NCBI GenBank assembly: GCA_032622095.1
Contig: CP136069.1
Span: 40,400,194 to 40,464,193 of the forward strand
Reading direction: 5' to 3'
From: Siphonodentalium dalli
Lineage: Eukaryota > Mollusca > Scaphopoda > Gadilida > Siphonodentaliidae
Length of the DNA stretch: 64,000 nt
Shown: positions 12,301 to 25,600 of the stretch, in pieces
Layout of the letters: every line of letters begins with the position of its first letter
How positions within the stretch are numbered: position 1 is the first letter of the stretch
Notes under the pieces: generated by a model
What the model was told of the DNA's origin: nothing
Databases searched by the model: none
Seen by the model: the letters and a program-made list of their open reading frames with translations, nothing else
Made by a program: the position numbers and the translations under genes

Positions 12301-15300
12301 CTATTGAGATGTAATGCAGGTAATGGTACGCCTCACTTATCTCATCCTGTTCTGCCCATTTCATTTCTGCCCACGTTAAAAAAAAATCGGAAGGAGCTAA
12401 CACAAACAAACTAACATATTGCATTGCTCAAATCATAATGACCAGTTAACATAAAACATGAAAAATAGAACCACACTGTCTCACCAGTTCCTAACAGCAG
12501 AAAATGATTAGATATAAAGATAGTTATTTGTGAAAAATATTAACGCTTTCGGAAAAAATATTAAATTTTCCACTGTCGGTGGCCATTTTGGCGGCAATCT
12601 TAGGAAGTTGCAATGTTTCCAGAAAGATGGAATTATGTCTTAGCTTCACAAGCAGATGTACATTCTTATATATTTGATATTATTTTTCTCACTAAAATCG
12701 ATTCATCCTGATTATATAGTGGTTCGTCGAAAAAACGGACGCCTTGTTTGGTGAGGATTATTTGAAATCCAATCGGGATTTTCAGACGGGATTCCGGTCA
12801 AAATCCCCCGGAATTCCTAGAAATCTCGATCAGAATCCGGTTGTATATTCCCTCAGTAAGTCCAAGAAATCACGGTCGGGATAATGGATATACTACTCAA
12901 ACACCGGCCGACATCAATACAAATCCCTTTCAGAATTTCGTTCAAATCCCGGTTAAAAAATCGCTAAAATCCGTCCAGAATACGGCCCAATCCCGGATAT
13001 TATTCCGTCCAGATTCCGATAAAATCCTATATAAATCCCGGTCGTATTCCGATATCCGATTATGTGTTTGCCGACATTATAAATATCGAGATAATGTCGT
13101 ATTTGCTCCCCCTATTCTTATGGTGTTTGGACGAATATGTTTTTTGAATGTCACTGGAATTTGTCGTAGCATATAATCCGACGAAAGGCAAATCTTTGAG
13201 TACAGGTTTACATACTGTGACATTGAGGAGCCGGGAAACGATCTTATTACTATGTGGTATATTTGTGAGTTTTGTTGAAAACCCATAATCGTAACAACGG
13301 ATAGGGTAAAACAACAACGAATAGAAAGAACACAAATTATGGTGACGTAGTACCCTATTCATAATAATTATCTGTTGTCGTTCATTGATTGAAAGGAGTC
13401 TAATCAATAATTACGCAAGCAGACACCATGACAACATTGAAAAAGTTGTTATTTTTCTTTCTATAGTGGACTGCTGCTTACTTACCTTGCTTTGGTTGAG
13501 ATGAAGAGCAAGAACGGCAAACTGAACTGGCCCATGTTCTACATCCACCGATATTGGAGGTTCGTTTTGAGCAAGGGCGTGGCTACTTATAGGGGGTTGG
13601 GCACACGTATATCACGAGCACTAGCTGCTTCAATCTAAGCCTGAACTTTACCCAACAGAACGGCCTTGTGCCAATGCATTCTCTTATATATGCGAGTCGA
13701 CCATAGGTCGCCTCGCATATATAAGAGAATGCATTGGCTTAACACATATTAAAAATGATAAAATTGTCAAAGAATGTAGAAAAATAATATAAAAATTGTT
13801 AAAAAAAATGTAAGAAAAAATTATAAATTGTTAAAGAATGTAAGAAAAAATGGTAAAAAGTTTTTTTTTTTTTTTTTTTTAGGCCAATGCATTCTCTTAT
13901 ATATGCGAGGCGACCTATGGTCGACTCGCATATATAAGAGAATGCATTGGCACAGGACATAACTGTAACCATCACAATGTGGTCAATGAACCGGTTCCAA
14001 TGATATCCATATTTGTATGGTGTTATTGAGACAGACCGAAGATATTTTAGGCTGTTGAAGCTTTATTTGGGCGTTTTTGGCCGTTTTGTTGGGTAAAGGG
14101 TTAAACAGTTCGAAATATGTGTGCCTCACACAACATTATAGTATGTCCAAAAATACATTGAAATGTTTCTCATAGCTTGATTTTCCCGCCAGTATTTGGT
14201 GGTTTTTAGACAAAAATATAATATTTTCCTTCTTTCGGTCATGTTTTTGGTTTGGGATGACCACTTTTTGGAAAAGTTCGAACCTAGCTCATACGGGATA
14301 GTATGTTTCCATCAGTTGGATGGAAAGCTTGAAATTTCAAAATGGATATTTCTGTCTGGTTCACGGATGTGCATTTGGAAATTCCAAGTTAGACGCCACA
14401 CGAAGACCCTGTATCCACGTTCACACGAAGACCCTGTATCCACGTTCACCGAAGACCCTGTATCCACGTTCCGGGCTGTGAGGGAGTTTATTATGAACAT
14501 TCACAAGAAAAATCATTTATACCAAATTAGTAGTGGTTGAGACCGAGTCCAACTGTCAAGGGCAAACATTCCAATGGAAATTCTAACTATAAATTCGCAC
14601 GGCAAGTTCAACTTTGAACTTATATCTTAAATGCCAATAAAACAACTTCCACCGAAATCCCATACGCAATGTAACAGGATTCCCGTTTCTTTGTTGACGA
14701 TATATTTGCACGTACAGATATTTCTAGGGCCTACATCTATGGGTATATATGGAGACCCACACATGACTAAGTTAGTAAAATGCCCGACACAGTATAGGAC
14801 AAGATAATCCGTCTAGCGATGGCGAAGTTGGTTCCAATCCCAATCAGCCCGGATTTATGATCCACCCACAGTACCGGAAATGTTATTCGTGTATCTGGAC
14901 AACAGTTTGTCAGTTGCTTTCCGGTGGTCAGTTATTTCTATATACGTGCAATGGAATAATTTCCCCGCTGAAAAAACTAACAACGTCGTGATATGGGCTA
15001 TAGGCTAATCCCCAAATAAACCAACCAACCGATATTAATGAGTATATGCAAGCCCCCTCGCCATAGTTCGTGTATTTCGTGTCTGTTTACAGGCTGACGG
15101 CGCCCCTGGGCCTGGTCATGCTGTTCTATATACCACTGTTCCATTACTGGTATGATGGACCATTCTGGCCAGAGGATGGGATCGAGTCAAACTACTGCAA
15201 AGACACGTGGTGGTACAACTTGCTGTACATAAATAACTTCACCACGAAACAGGTGAGTACCCGTATATGTCAATACAACATAAAGCATGCATGCCAGATG

Positions 15301-16485
15301 GTGTTAGCAGGGACGTGACTAGAATGTCTATGTTGGGGCAGTGTCCAGAATTTCAAAAAGAACCCCCTGAACCATGCCGAAAGTTCGGTAAATTCTATAA
15401 GCTCACCCCTTGCTCGTGTCGGTAGTTTCCAAAAGTGTTTTGGTACCATAAGCTTTCACAATTTTGAAATTTCCAACCGAGTATTAGTAAATATGTGGAT
15501 ATATATGTGTTGCAATATGTGGACATCCTCCCGTTTGCTGATCCATCGCTATATAAACCATAGGATTACGCAATAAGCGAGATCACTGATCACGGGAGAG
15601 GAGGTACTCATAAGTGAGTCAGCACATATCCTCCAATCCCATTGGCTGTATAAAAATGAATGTGTCATGTCCTATGTGTTATTAGTTAGACAAACAAATA
15701 TGTTTAAACTATTAAACTGAGTCGCGTCTGTATCGGCGATGAACGATACCCACCAATGACTTTTTCCAGAAATTAACGATTTTGGTAATGCGAGACCCGA
15801 GGCTAACTCGAACTTATTTACCAACATTGTTGGTGTTAAAATTACAACATCATACCATATCTCTACTTGATAGGAAAACAGTTTGATAATTTGGATTTTC
15901 CTGCCATTTGGAACCGAAACATTTATTTTTTGCTGAAAAATCGCTCTTTTTCACATAAATATTGTATTTCAAACATTATCATTCAAACGGATATTGCGAG
16001 AATGTTGAAATAATTAATCCATGTGGTGTAGTATTTATCTGATAAGCAACATAAACAGAATTTAATAGATATTTCGAACGGTTTGCGAGATACTAGATTT
16101 TAGATACCCCTCCCCCAAACACGTTTTTTGGTTGAAAAAGTTGCATATATTTATGAGAACGATTTTACAACATTTTCTAATTAGTGTAAACATATTTTTA
16201 TTTCCAAATCCAAACAGTTGACATAATACACATATGACATAAATATTCAACATATACGAGTTAATTTGGGAAATGAGGATCAGACAACAAGCCCGAGGGC
16301 TTATATGAAGTCTTCTCCTCTTTGGCGACATGTCCATTCCCCAATAAGTGAAGGAGGGTATCGATCAGACGGGAAGGGATTGAAATAATGGTTTAGGAGA
16401 AGTGGAGAGATATAACTAAATTTGAGTTAGGGATGGAAAAAGGAAGAATATAGTGTTAGGGATAGCATGATGTAGGGAGAAATGG

Positions 16486-16536
<51 letters not shown>

Positions 16537-16542
16537 TGGAGG

Positions 16543-16604
<62 letters not shown>

Positions 16605-19600
16605 AGAAGACGTGAGGGACAGATGAGTCGTGAAATGATGACAGTGGTGGGGAATTTTCAATAATTGAGTTGTTACGTGGTTACAATTTTGCTCGTCTAG
16701 TAAGTTGCATGCGTCAGAAGCCATGTTAGGGGGTCAATCACATTGGCTGTTAACTGGTTCCATCCGTCAAAAAGTAATTAATTAAACAGACACACACGGC
16801 TACGAGTGTTCATAATCAAAGTATGTCGTGGAATATCTAACTTTCGTGAGAACAAGTACGTATTCAGTAACACTAACCCGAAACAGGACAATTCCTATTT
16901 CAAGGGTGTTCACTGTGAATTTCGGAGCATCCCTCATGTGGAATCGTTGCATGTATGTGCAGGCTAATAGCAAGTAAGTAATATACAAAGTAATCGTTAT
17001 CGGAAGGCATTTAGTGCTATATATATTCTGGGGGATATCTTGCTGCCGCATAACGCGACCGGAATCCAAAGCAATTTGTTACTCGTTCAAATCATGGGAA
17101 TCTTTTTGTTCTCATAATATATGTCTGTACTGCATTAAATATTTGTTTGTTTTCACGAAGACTAAGCTCCCTTGATCCCCGTAATAGAGTATTCTCAGAT
17201 AGGACAACATTTGGTAGTGAATCATATAGTTCTCTTCTGGCCTCTTGATAAAATGTACACTCAAAGAGATAGTGGTAAGTTGTCTCGAGTTCCCCACATA
17301 AACAGAAGGGGAATTGTTTTACATGATTGTCTGTCAGGTCACAACTCAGGTGGCTGCAGTTCAGTCTTAACCGGGTATGAAGGATATGAGATTTACAGCT
17401 TTTACTATGATACAAATATGCAGGTGGACGTATATTGTCACTGTTGAGTTTCTTTTTGAAATCTTCGATTGTACTGGTGCCCTTTGTAGTTTCCGGCAGT
17501 TTGTTCCATTCAGTAATTGCAGCTGGTAAGAAAGAATCCATATAATAGTCATAGTTAATATTCGAGGGTAGTCTTATATGTTCAAATCTGAAGTTATATC
17601 TGGTATTATTTGCCTGGATTGGTCGTACATAATTTCTTAAAATTTATGGAGCAGTTCCACGTATCATTTAAAAAAATTGTCATAGCTTGTGTTTTCTATG
17701 ACGTGAGGAGAGGAGTTCCCAGCCAGTTTCTGATAAAAGACGCTCGTTACTCGTACTGATGGTTGCACCTGTTACTATTCGGGCCATTTCGTACTGAACC
17801 TTTTCAATGTCATCACTAAGATAATTAGGGCAGTTATCACACACAGGGGAGGCATATTCCAGTATTGATCGGACAAATGTGTAATGTATTTTTTCAAGCG
17901 TTACTCTGCTTATCCTGTATCTGTGTTTACGTACTAAGTTTACTCGACTCCACGCTTTATCAAGCATAGATTTGATGTGGATTCCCCATGAGCCCATGTT
18001 GTCGAAAGTAAGTCCCAGGTGTTTATGGCTGTCAACCTCAACAATTGTCACGGCTCCCATGGTCAGAGGTGGATGATATACTGGTGTTTCTTTCCTGGAT
18101 ATTAAGAGAGCTTCAGGTTTTAGGGGATTGAATTTTACAAGCCATTCTGATGCCCAACACATGAGAGTGTCGAGGTCATCATTGATTAGTTTTGCGGCCA
18201 TAGTGGGGTCTTCGATAGTGAGAAATAGAGAGGTATCATCTGCAAATAGACGAATGTTGCACCGTATATTTTCGGTTTTATCATTAATATAAATTAAAAA
18301 CCGAAGAGGGCCTAATATTTAGACTTGTGGGACACCGGCTGTTACATCTTGTAATTCCGAATGTGTGCCGTTTATGACAACTTGTTGCTGCCTACATTCA
18401 AGATACGATTTCATTAAGTTATACAAGTTTCCTCTTATACCCATTTTCGTCAGTTTGTTCAAGAGGCCACGGTGCCAGACTTTATCGAACGCTTTACTTA
18501 TGTCGCAGAATATACACCGGACCTCTTTTCCGTCGTCTAGTGATCGACATATATTGTCATATATTTCGGTAAGTTGGAAAACTGTTGAGTCATTGCACAT
18601 GAAACCAGCTTGGTAAAAGGATAGGAGTTTGTTTTCATCAAGAAATTCCCATAGATATTTATAAATGCATTTTTCATAGACCGTTGAAACGCAGCTTAGT
18701 AAGGAAATTGGTCGATAATTTGATATAAGACTGGGATAACCGCTCTTGAATATAAGTGTAACATGGGAATGCTTCCACTGAGGTGGGTAGTACTGTTGTC
18801 GGTAAATATTTAAAAATAGTATTGAAGAGTTTCACAGAGCGAGGAGGCGCAATTTTTCAAAACTCTCGGACTTATTCCGTCGGGCCCACTTGACTTAGAT
18901 ATTTTGAGACCTTTTAACGCTTTGTAAATGTCAGGGGTTGTGATTTTTATATCGCTTAACGTGGATATGGAGTTATCAGGATCGAACACTGGTAGGCGTT
19001 TCCCGACATCATCAACTGATGAAATATTACAAAAATAGGTATTGAATGCATTTGCTTTTTCAGTTGGTGAGATCAGGAAGTCGCCGTTTATGTTTAAGGG
19101 GAGTATTAATCGATCTCTGGTTGAAAATACTACTTTTTGAAGGGTTTTCCACCAAGATGACTGGTCATTTGATGGGTTATTCAGTGTATTTTAATTAGTG
19201 GTGTCATAATCACGTTTGCTTTTTCTAATAGCCGATGTAGTTTCATTACGTTTAGATCGAAAATTTGCCCATGTTTGTGGTGTGTTTTGCTTTTTAGCTA
19301 TCTTATGTAATCGATTTCGTTGCCTCATTAGCCTCCGTACATTACACGTAAGCCACTGGGGACTGCCTTTTCGGATCAGTACTATCTAATTGGGGATATT
19401 TTCGCAGCATACCTTCTCAATTTTTGCAATCAAGGTATCTGCATGTGCTGATAGTTCAGATTGTGTATTATCATAGTTCCAGCTCAAGAAGTCATCGTTC
19501 ATGGTATCGAAGTCAGCCAGATTATAATTCCAGACACGTCTAGTGAGCGTTTTCTAATTGATCTTAACCCTTTACCCAACAGAAGGGCCCTGTGCCAATG

Positions 19601-22600
19601 CATTCTCTTATATATGCGAGTCAACCATAGGTCGCCTCGCATATATAAGAGAATGCATTGGCTTAACACATTAAAAATTATAAAATTGTTAAAGAATGTA
19701 AGAAAAAATGGTAAAAAAAGTTTTTTTTTTAGGCCAATGCATTCTCTTATATATGCGAGGCGACCTATGGTCGACTCGCATATATAAGAGAATGCATTGG
19801 CACAGGGCATAACTGTAACTATCACAATGTGGTCAAGGAGCCGGTTCCAATGATATCCATATTTGTATGGTTCTATTGAGACAGACCGAAGATATTTTAG
19901 GCTGTTGAAGCTTTATTTGGCCGGTTTTGGCCGGTTTGTTGGGTAAAGGGTTTTAATGGGACCCAATATGAATTGTGTACTGAAAGGTTGATCCAGAGAT
20001 ACCGTTTACTTGATTGCAAATGTGTTCAACCTTCCAGACCCCCAGCTAAAACTACAACATTTTATTGATAACAAGTAACTTTGCAAGCATTAACATCGAT
20101 GTTGTAGTACCAAAATATTTGTTATAAACAACACGTGATAAACTATATCATGCATATGGCTCAGTGGTTATCTGGACCTAACAGGTATGAATTTAACAGA
20201 AAGTTTGAACGGTTTGCGAGATATTGGTTATTTGCTACCGCTCGCCCGAACACGTTCTTGTAATTTTTTTTTTACATAATTATGATAACAACACACACTT
20301 TTTAAAATTATTCTAGACCGGCTTCCAAATCCCCAATTACAACAACAAATTTTATTTATAACATGCATGCAATTGTATAATAATATATAGCGACGTTGTA
20401 GAACTGAAGTATTTGTTATACACGACATATAATACAGACTAACATATACATAACAAAATCATTGTTTCTGCCATAGTTATTGTTGGTATCCCTCTAAATC
20501 AACCAAAATATAGAAAAACGGATATTTTGTTTTATATCTCATAAACTATTCTAACCAAGGTGGCAAGCGTTAGCTCAAACACGTTCTATTTTAAAGGTCC
20601 CCTACACTATTAGAAGTATTGAACACACCACGAACTGAAACTATTGCATCAATATTATATGAACCGAAGCTGTGGACAAAGAATATAATAGTGTATATAA
20701 GAAATTGTAATACGACCCTGCCTAACTATGCTTAAAAGTCATGTCCTGATTGGCCAGTGGCCCGAGTTACCATGGCTATCTCGTTCCAGTTTTGTGGTAC
20801 AATTCTACTTTTTCCAATTGTACCACGAAAAAAATCGGTTTATTCAGATCGCCGCACGCGACTTTTCCCGTCTTTTCTAACTCCGCGCAAACGGGGCATC
20901 AAAGGAGTACACCCGCACCCGTAACCCTTTGAATTTTGCTACATCTTGACAATCTTGCGAATTGTCTAGCGATTTGTCGCTTGAAAGCAGTTTGGTTGCC
21001 AATGAATATGGTCCAGATGATGTTATGGTATATTGATATATGTTACGACCAAAGAAAGTTACTTAATAAGTATATTTAATGACAAAATAAATCGGTAAAA
21101 TTGTATTTTCCATGGGGCCGGGCTGTGCATTCGTCGATTCGAATCTCGATCATATTCGATATTTCGGAATCAAGTTGAAACTGAAAGCGTTTGTTCACCA
21201 GAAGGGAAATAAGATTTAGTTTAGTAAACTAGATCATTTAGATCGCTTTGTGTAAGGAAAATGGTCCATAGTCGATGATCATATTCATGTTGTCCCAACA
21301 ACGTTCAACACAGAAATGACCGCAATGAGGTATGTGATTTGGGGGGCTAACCCCGGGATGGTCGGATAGACCGAGAGGTCTACCCCTTCACCCCTCATTT
21401 TAAAGCTTTATTTCAAAACATAAGAAAAAAAGAGCTAATTTTTAGATTTTCTTTTTGTCTTCATTTTCTTCTTCTTGTGGTGGTAAATGTTTTGAGCAGG
21501 TCATCTGCATCTGACCTTTTGTCGACTTTTGTCGACTTGATTGTGACGATTCCCTCTGTAGTCGTTCAGCCACATATGTTTACTGTTACCAAACCGACGG
21601 ATGAATTCTGAGTTGTATATTTTGAAAGCCCAATCAATACCCATTCCAACGATGTATGATAGCCTTTGTAAAACGGTAGCTTTATATCAATAAAACATGA
21701 AAGTATACAATTTTGTTTTTTACATTGAAATGTTACGCCATAGCATTTCGAAGGTATTTGGGGTTCAAAGTTCGAAATTGTTTAAAGTTTGGATGCCGCG
21801 CAGTTTGATTTGTGCTGTTCGATTTCTATAAAATACTTCATTTCTGGTCGTATATGTGAGTCAAAACTATCAATGGTATAAGATAATATAGAAAGGGTGT
21901 TCTTTCATATTTGTCAGACAGGTCGTAGACTTGGCGATCCCTCAGCAGGAAGAATTCGAAGTTGTTAAGGTGGTAGGTCTTTCCTGCTGAGTGATGTGTC
22001 ATTATCGACGCCTTTATTCTTGATCTTTCGTTTTCAATCTCGGTCCTGCTTAGCAACGCCGGCCTCTCCTCGTACCTCGGCGTCGCAGGCGCGGAGGTGG
22101 TGCTTTCCGCCCCTGGTGGAGTCTGGCTTGGTGGAATAGCCATCTCCACGTCGAAGACAGCGGCAGGAACCTCCGGGGTGACTTCGGTGTTCCTGGTTCC
22201 GCTGTCCTCGCCGACGACAGGGACATCCGGGGTGACATCGGCGTCCCTGCTCCGTCTGGTGGTGGTAATATCATCTGCTGCCGGCTGATGTTGCTGCTGG
22301 GCGGCCAAGTGGGGAAGAACTGGGCGTCTCTCAGTTCCTCCTCTTCTCCACTTGGCCCTCCTCTCGGCATCCCTACGGCGCTGTGAAGGTGTCTTCGCCT
22401 TCCTCTTCCTCCCGGACTGTGTCCTCTGGCCAGCTCCAACCGAGTCACGGCCGGTGGAGGGTTCCACCGGGGTAACTCGATAGTCCAAAATCACCTGCAG
22501 TCGGCCCGCGTTAGAGAGCAAAGTCCATCCAACACAATGAGCCGACTGCAGGTCGCTCAGCACGAGACAGACTTGGCGGGGGATTAAATCCATTCCGCCA

Positions 22601-25600
22601 AGTCCGATAGAAATAGTCACGGAACGCTCACGGCTTAAAGGTACTCAACCCGTAAAGAGGGTCCCCATCTCAACAGATTCCAACAACAACAATCCGATTA
22701 GAGGGTCCTATATTACTATTTCTTTGGCTTTGGGGGTAAAAAATATTTGATTCGAGTCGAGGAACCCATCAAACAAAGCTCAGAGTTATTAGATATTGAT
22801 TTTTGAAATTTGTTATGTTCTCGAGATGAGTACTCATAACTGCCGTAATCTGCTCTGGATGTGTACTCCAAATGTATTCAAACAGACAAGGATGAATAAC
22901 TCTAAAATCAAGTGGTAATTTTAACGCAATTTTGACTGAGTTCTGGGCCAGATAGTATTCCCGATAATGAAAAATAATAGATTTCTAAAATCGATATCTA
23001 ACAAATCTGAGCTTTGATGGGTGACTTCCTCGACTCGAATCAAATATTTTTGACCCCCGAAGCCATTGAAATAGTAATTGAGAGGAGTTTTATCGGGTTG
23101 AGTACCTTTAACTCGTCGAGCATAAAATGCGACCATCCCGCGAGCGTTCCGGAAGCAAAGTGGAAATGACCGCAATCGTGTTTCCTGTACAATTTAAATG
23201 AAAGGCACGGGCGCCGCTGAAAACACATCCTTTTTTAGCCAATCACAACGATTATTTACGCAAACAAATTACCAGAGTACTACGTGCAAAGAAATCGAGT
23301 ACGCCCAACAAGAATTACACCACGAAATGTTTTCTCACCTGAGACCGAAAAAGCGCAGTATTTCGTTGACTATTCAGTCGAATTATGACCAGAAACTTTC
23401 AGTCGTATTACAAAAGAAATAAATACACGGTGTATCGGTGTGTATGGTCAAGTTGTACCACAAAAAACTGATTGTAGGACTCCGCTACGCGTCGTCCTAC
23501 AATCAGTTTTTTGTGGTACAACTTGACCATACACACCTCTACACCGTGTATTTATTTCTTAATTACACAATGTTTATGGATTGCTTGGTTCCCGAGATAA
23601 TATGGCACTTTACAGAACTCGGATAAAAAGATGATATTTTTATTTTTGAAAACACTCTACCCGATTTAAAATCTTGAACACAATACGTACTGGATCTATA
23701 TGTTCTCTACATTAACCGAGATTGAACAGAACGTAGTTCTATCAGGGAATACATAATTTGTATGGGTGGATTGTTTCCCGAAAGGCTGTGTCGATTAACA
23801 CAGAGCGGCTGATAAATAAGAAAGACGAATTTGCTATGCTGTGAGGACCCCCTACGCAATTGAAGTGTTAAAGTTACTAAAATGATTGTTGTCAATATTG
23901 AATGATGATGTGGGTAAAGCTATGGTAGTAGTATCAGGTCATACACAATATGTATGTATGGGTGCATGGTTTCCGAAAGCCTTTGGCACCTTAAACAAAG
24001 CGGATGGCAAATGGTATTCAAAGATAAACTATTTTTTGTTTTGTGGGACCCCTTAACCCAAATTAAACTCTTGATCACAACATACACTGAAGCTGTATTC
24101 TCTTAATATTAACTGACAGTTTGAACGATAGGTAGTGCTATCAGGGAATATACAATGTATATGGGTAGTTTTGTTCCCGAAATCCTAGGGTACTTTAAAA
24201 AAGGCGACTGACAACTACTAAAGTTGAATTTCTTTGTTTTGAGGCACCCTATCCCATTCAAAGTCTAAAACACATCTCGAACTGAAAGGATTTGCTCCCC
24301 ATATTAACTGAGGGTATAGGCACGTGGTAGTTATATCAGGAAATACACATATTTAAGGGGTGGGTTGGTTCCCGAATGTCTGGAACACTGGAGAAAGGCG
24401 AATTGTCACTGTTTAGGGGGACCCATTAACTAATTTGAACTCACCATGAACTGAAGTTATATACTCTCAAAATTAGCTGAGTGTGTGTATGCAAGTTCAT
24501 TCTAGCAGGAAATTATCAAATGATATGAGTCGTTTGGATCCCCCGAAACATCGGGTACTTTACAACAAGTGGTTGGCAAATACGAAATGCGAATGTTCTA
24601 TTTTTTGAGGACCCCAACCCACTATCTTAGACACGCCACGAACTGATATGATATGATCCCAATTGTAACTGAGTGTGCGGACAAATGGTAGTATTATCAG
24701 GACATACACATCTGTTATGGACAAGATGGTTCCCGAAAGCCTATAATACTCTACAACAAGCAGCTGGCAAATGAAACAGTTAAATTATCACTGCATGTCT
24801 TAGGGGACCCTATCCCTATCTGAAGTCTTGAACACACCACTAGCTGAAGGGATATGCTATCAGCATCACAAAAGCATGTGGCACCTTACAAACGATAAAG
24901 GAGAATTTTGACTGTTTCGAAGGCCCCCTACCACATGTAAACTGTTGAACCCATCACGAACTGAATGGATGTGCTCCTAATGTCAAACGATGGTGTGGAC
25001 AAATGGCTATTCTACCAGGAAATATACAATTGTTATTGATGTGTTAGTACCCGACAGCCAGGGACACTTTACAAAAATGGCTGGCAAATAAAAATGCGAT
25101 TTTCACTATTTTAGGATCCCCTACCCAATTTGAAGACTATAACTCACCACGAACTGGAACGATATCCTCTCAATATTACTGAATGTATGGACAATGGGTA
25201 GCTGCACAAGGAAGTGCACAATTTCTATAGATGGATTGGGTTCAGAACGCATGAGCACTTTACGAAAGGTGGCTGTTTTAAGGACCCCCTACTAAATGCA
25301 CGAATCTTGAAGAGATGCTGTTAGATGTAACTAATAACATAGTTATGCTCCCCTGCCATCGTCAAAAGACTGCCGTAAATTGTAAAATCTGAGACCGATT
25401 TCCAAAATTCACGGTAAATAAAAATGTGACAAAATCAGACACTGAAATTGTGTGAGAATTGGCACCAATGTTCGATATAATATAATAAATAATGAATGTA
25501 TTGTCGTTGACTATGCCAAAATAGTGGATAACTATTTTGGCATAGTCAACTCCAAGCCATTTGGGCATTATTGCAATATCCATTTCAATGATAATGTTTG

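Noticed and set aside
14196-14540. 114-aa frame in the intron
   Set aside because: Contains the triplicated 25-bp repeat, lies within a confirmed intron and has no recognisable domain.
16416-16724. Leu-Ser and Arg-Glu repeat proteins
   Set aside because: Translation of a GA microsatellite.
25506-25550. Perfect hairpin as a transcription terminator or microRNA precursor
   Set aside because: No T-run, eukaryotic context, and arms of only 20 bp with a 5-bp loop are too short for a microRNA precursor.
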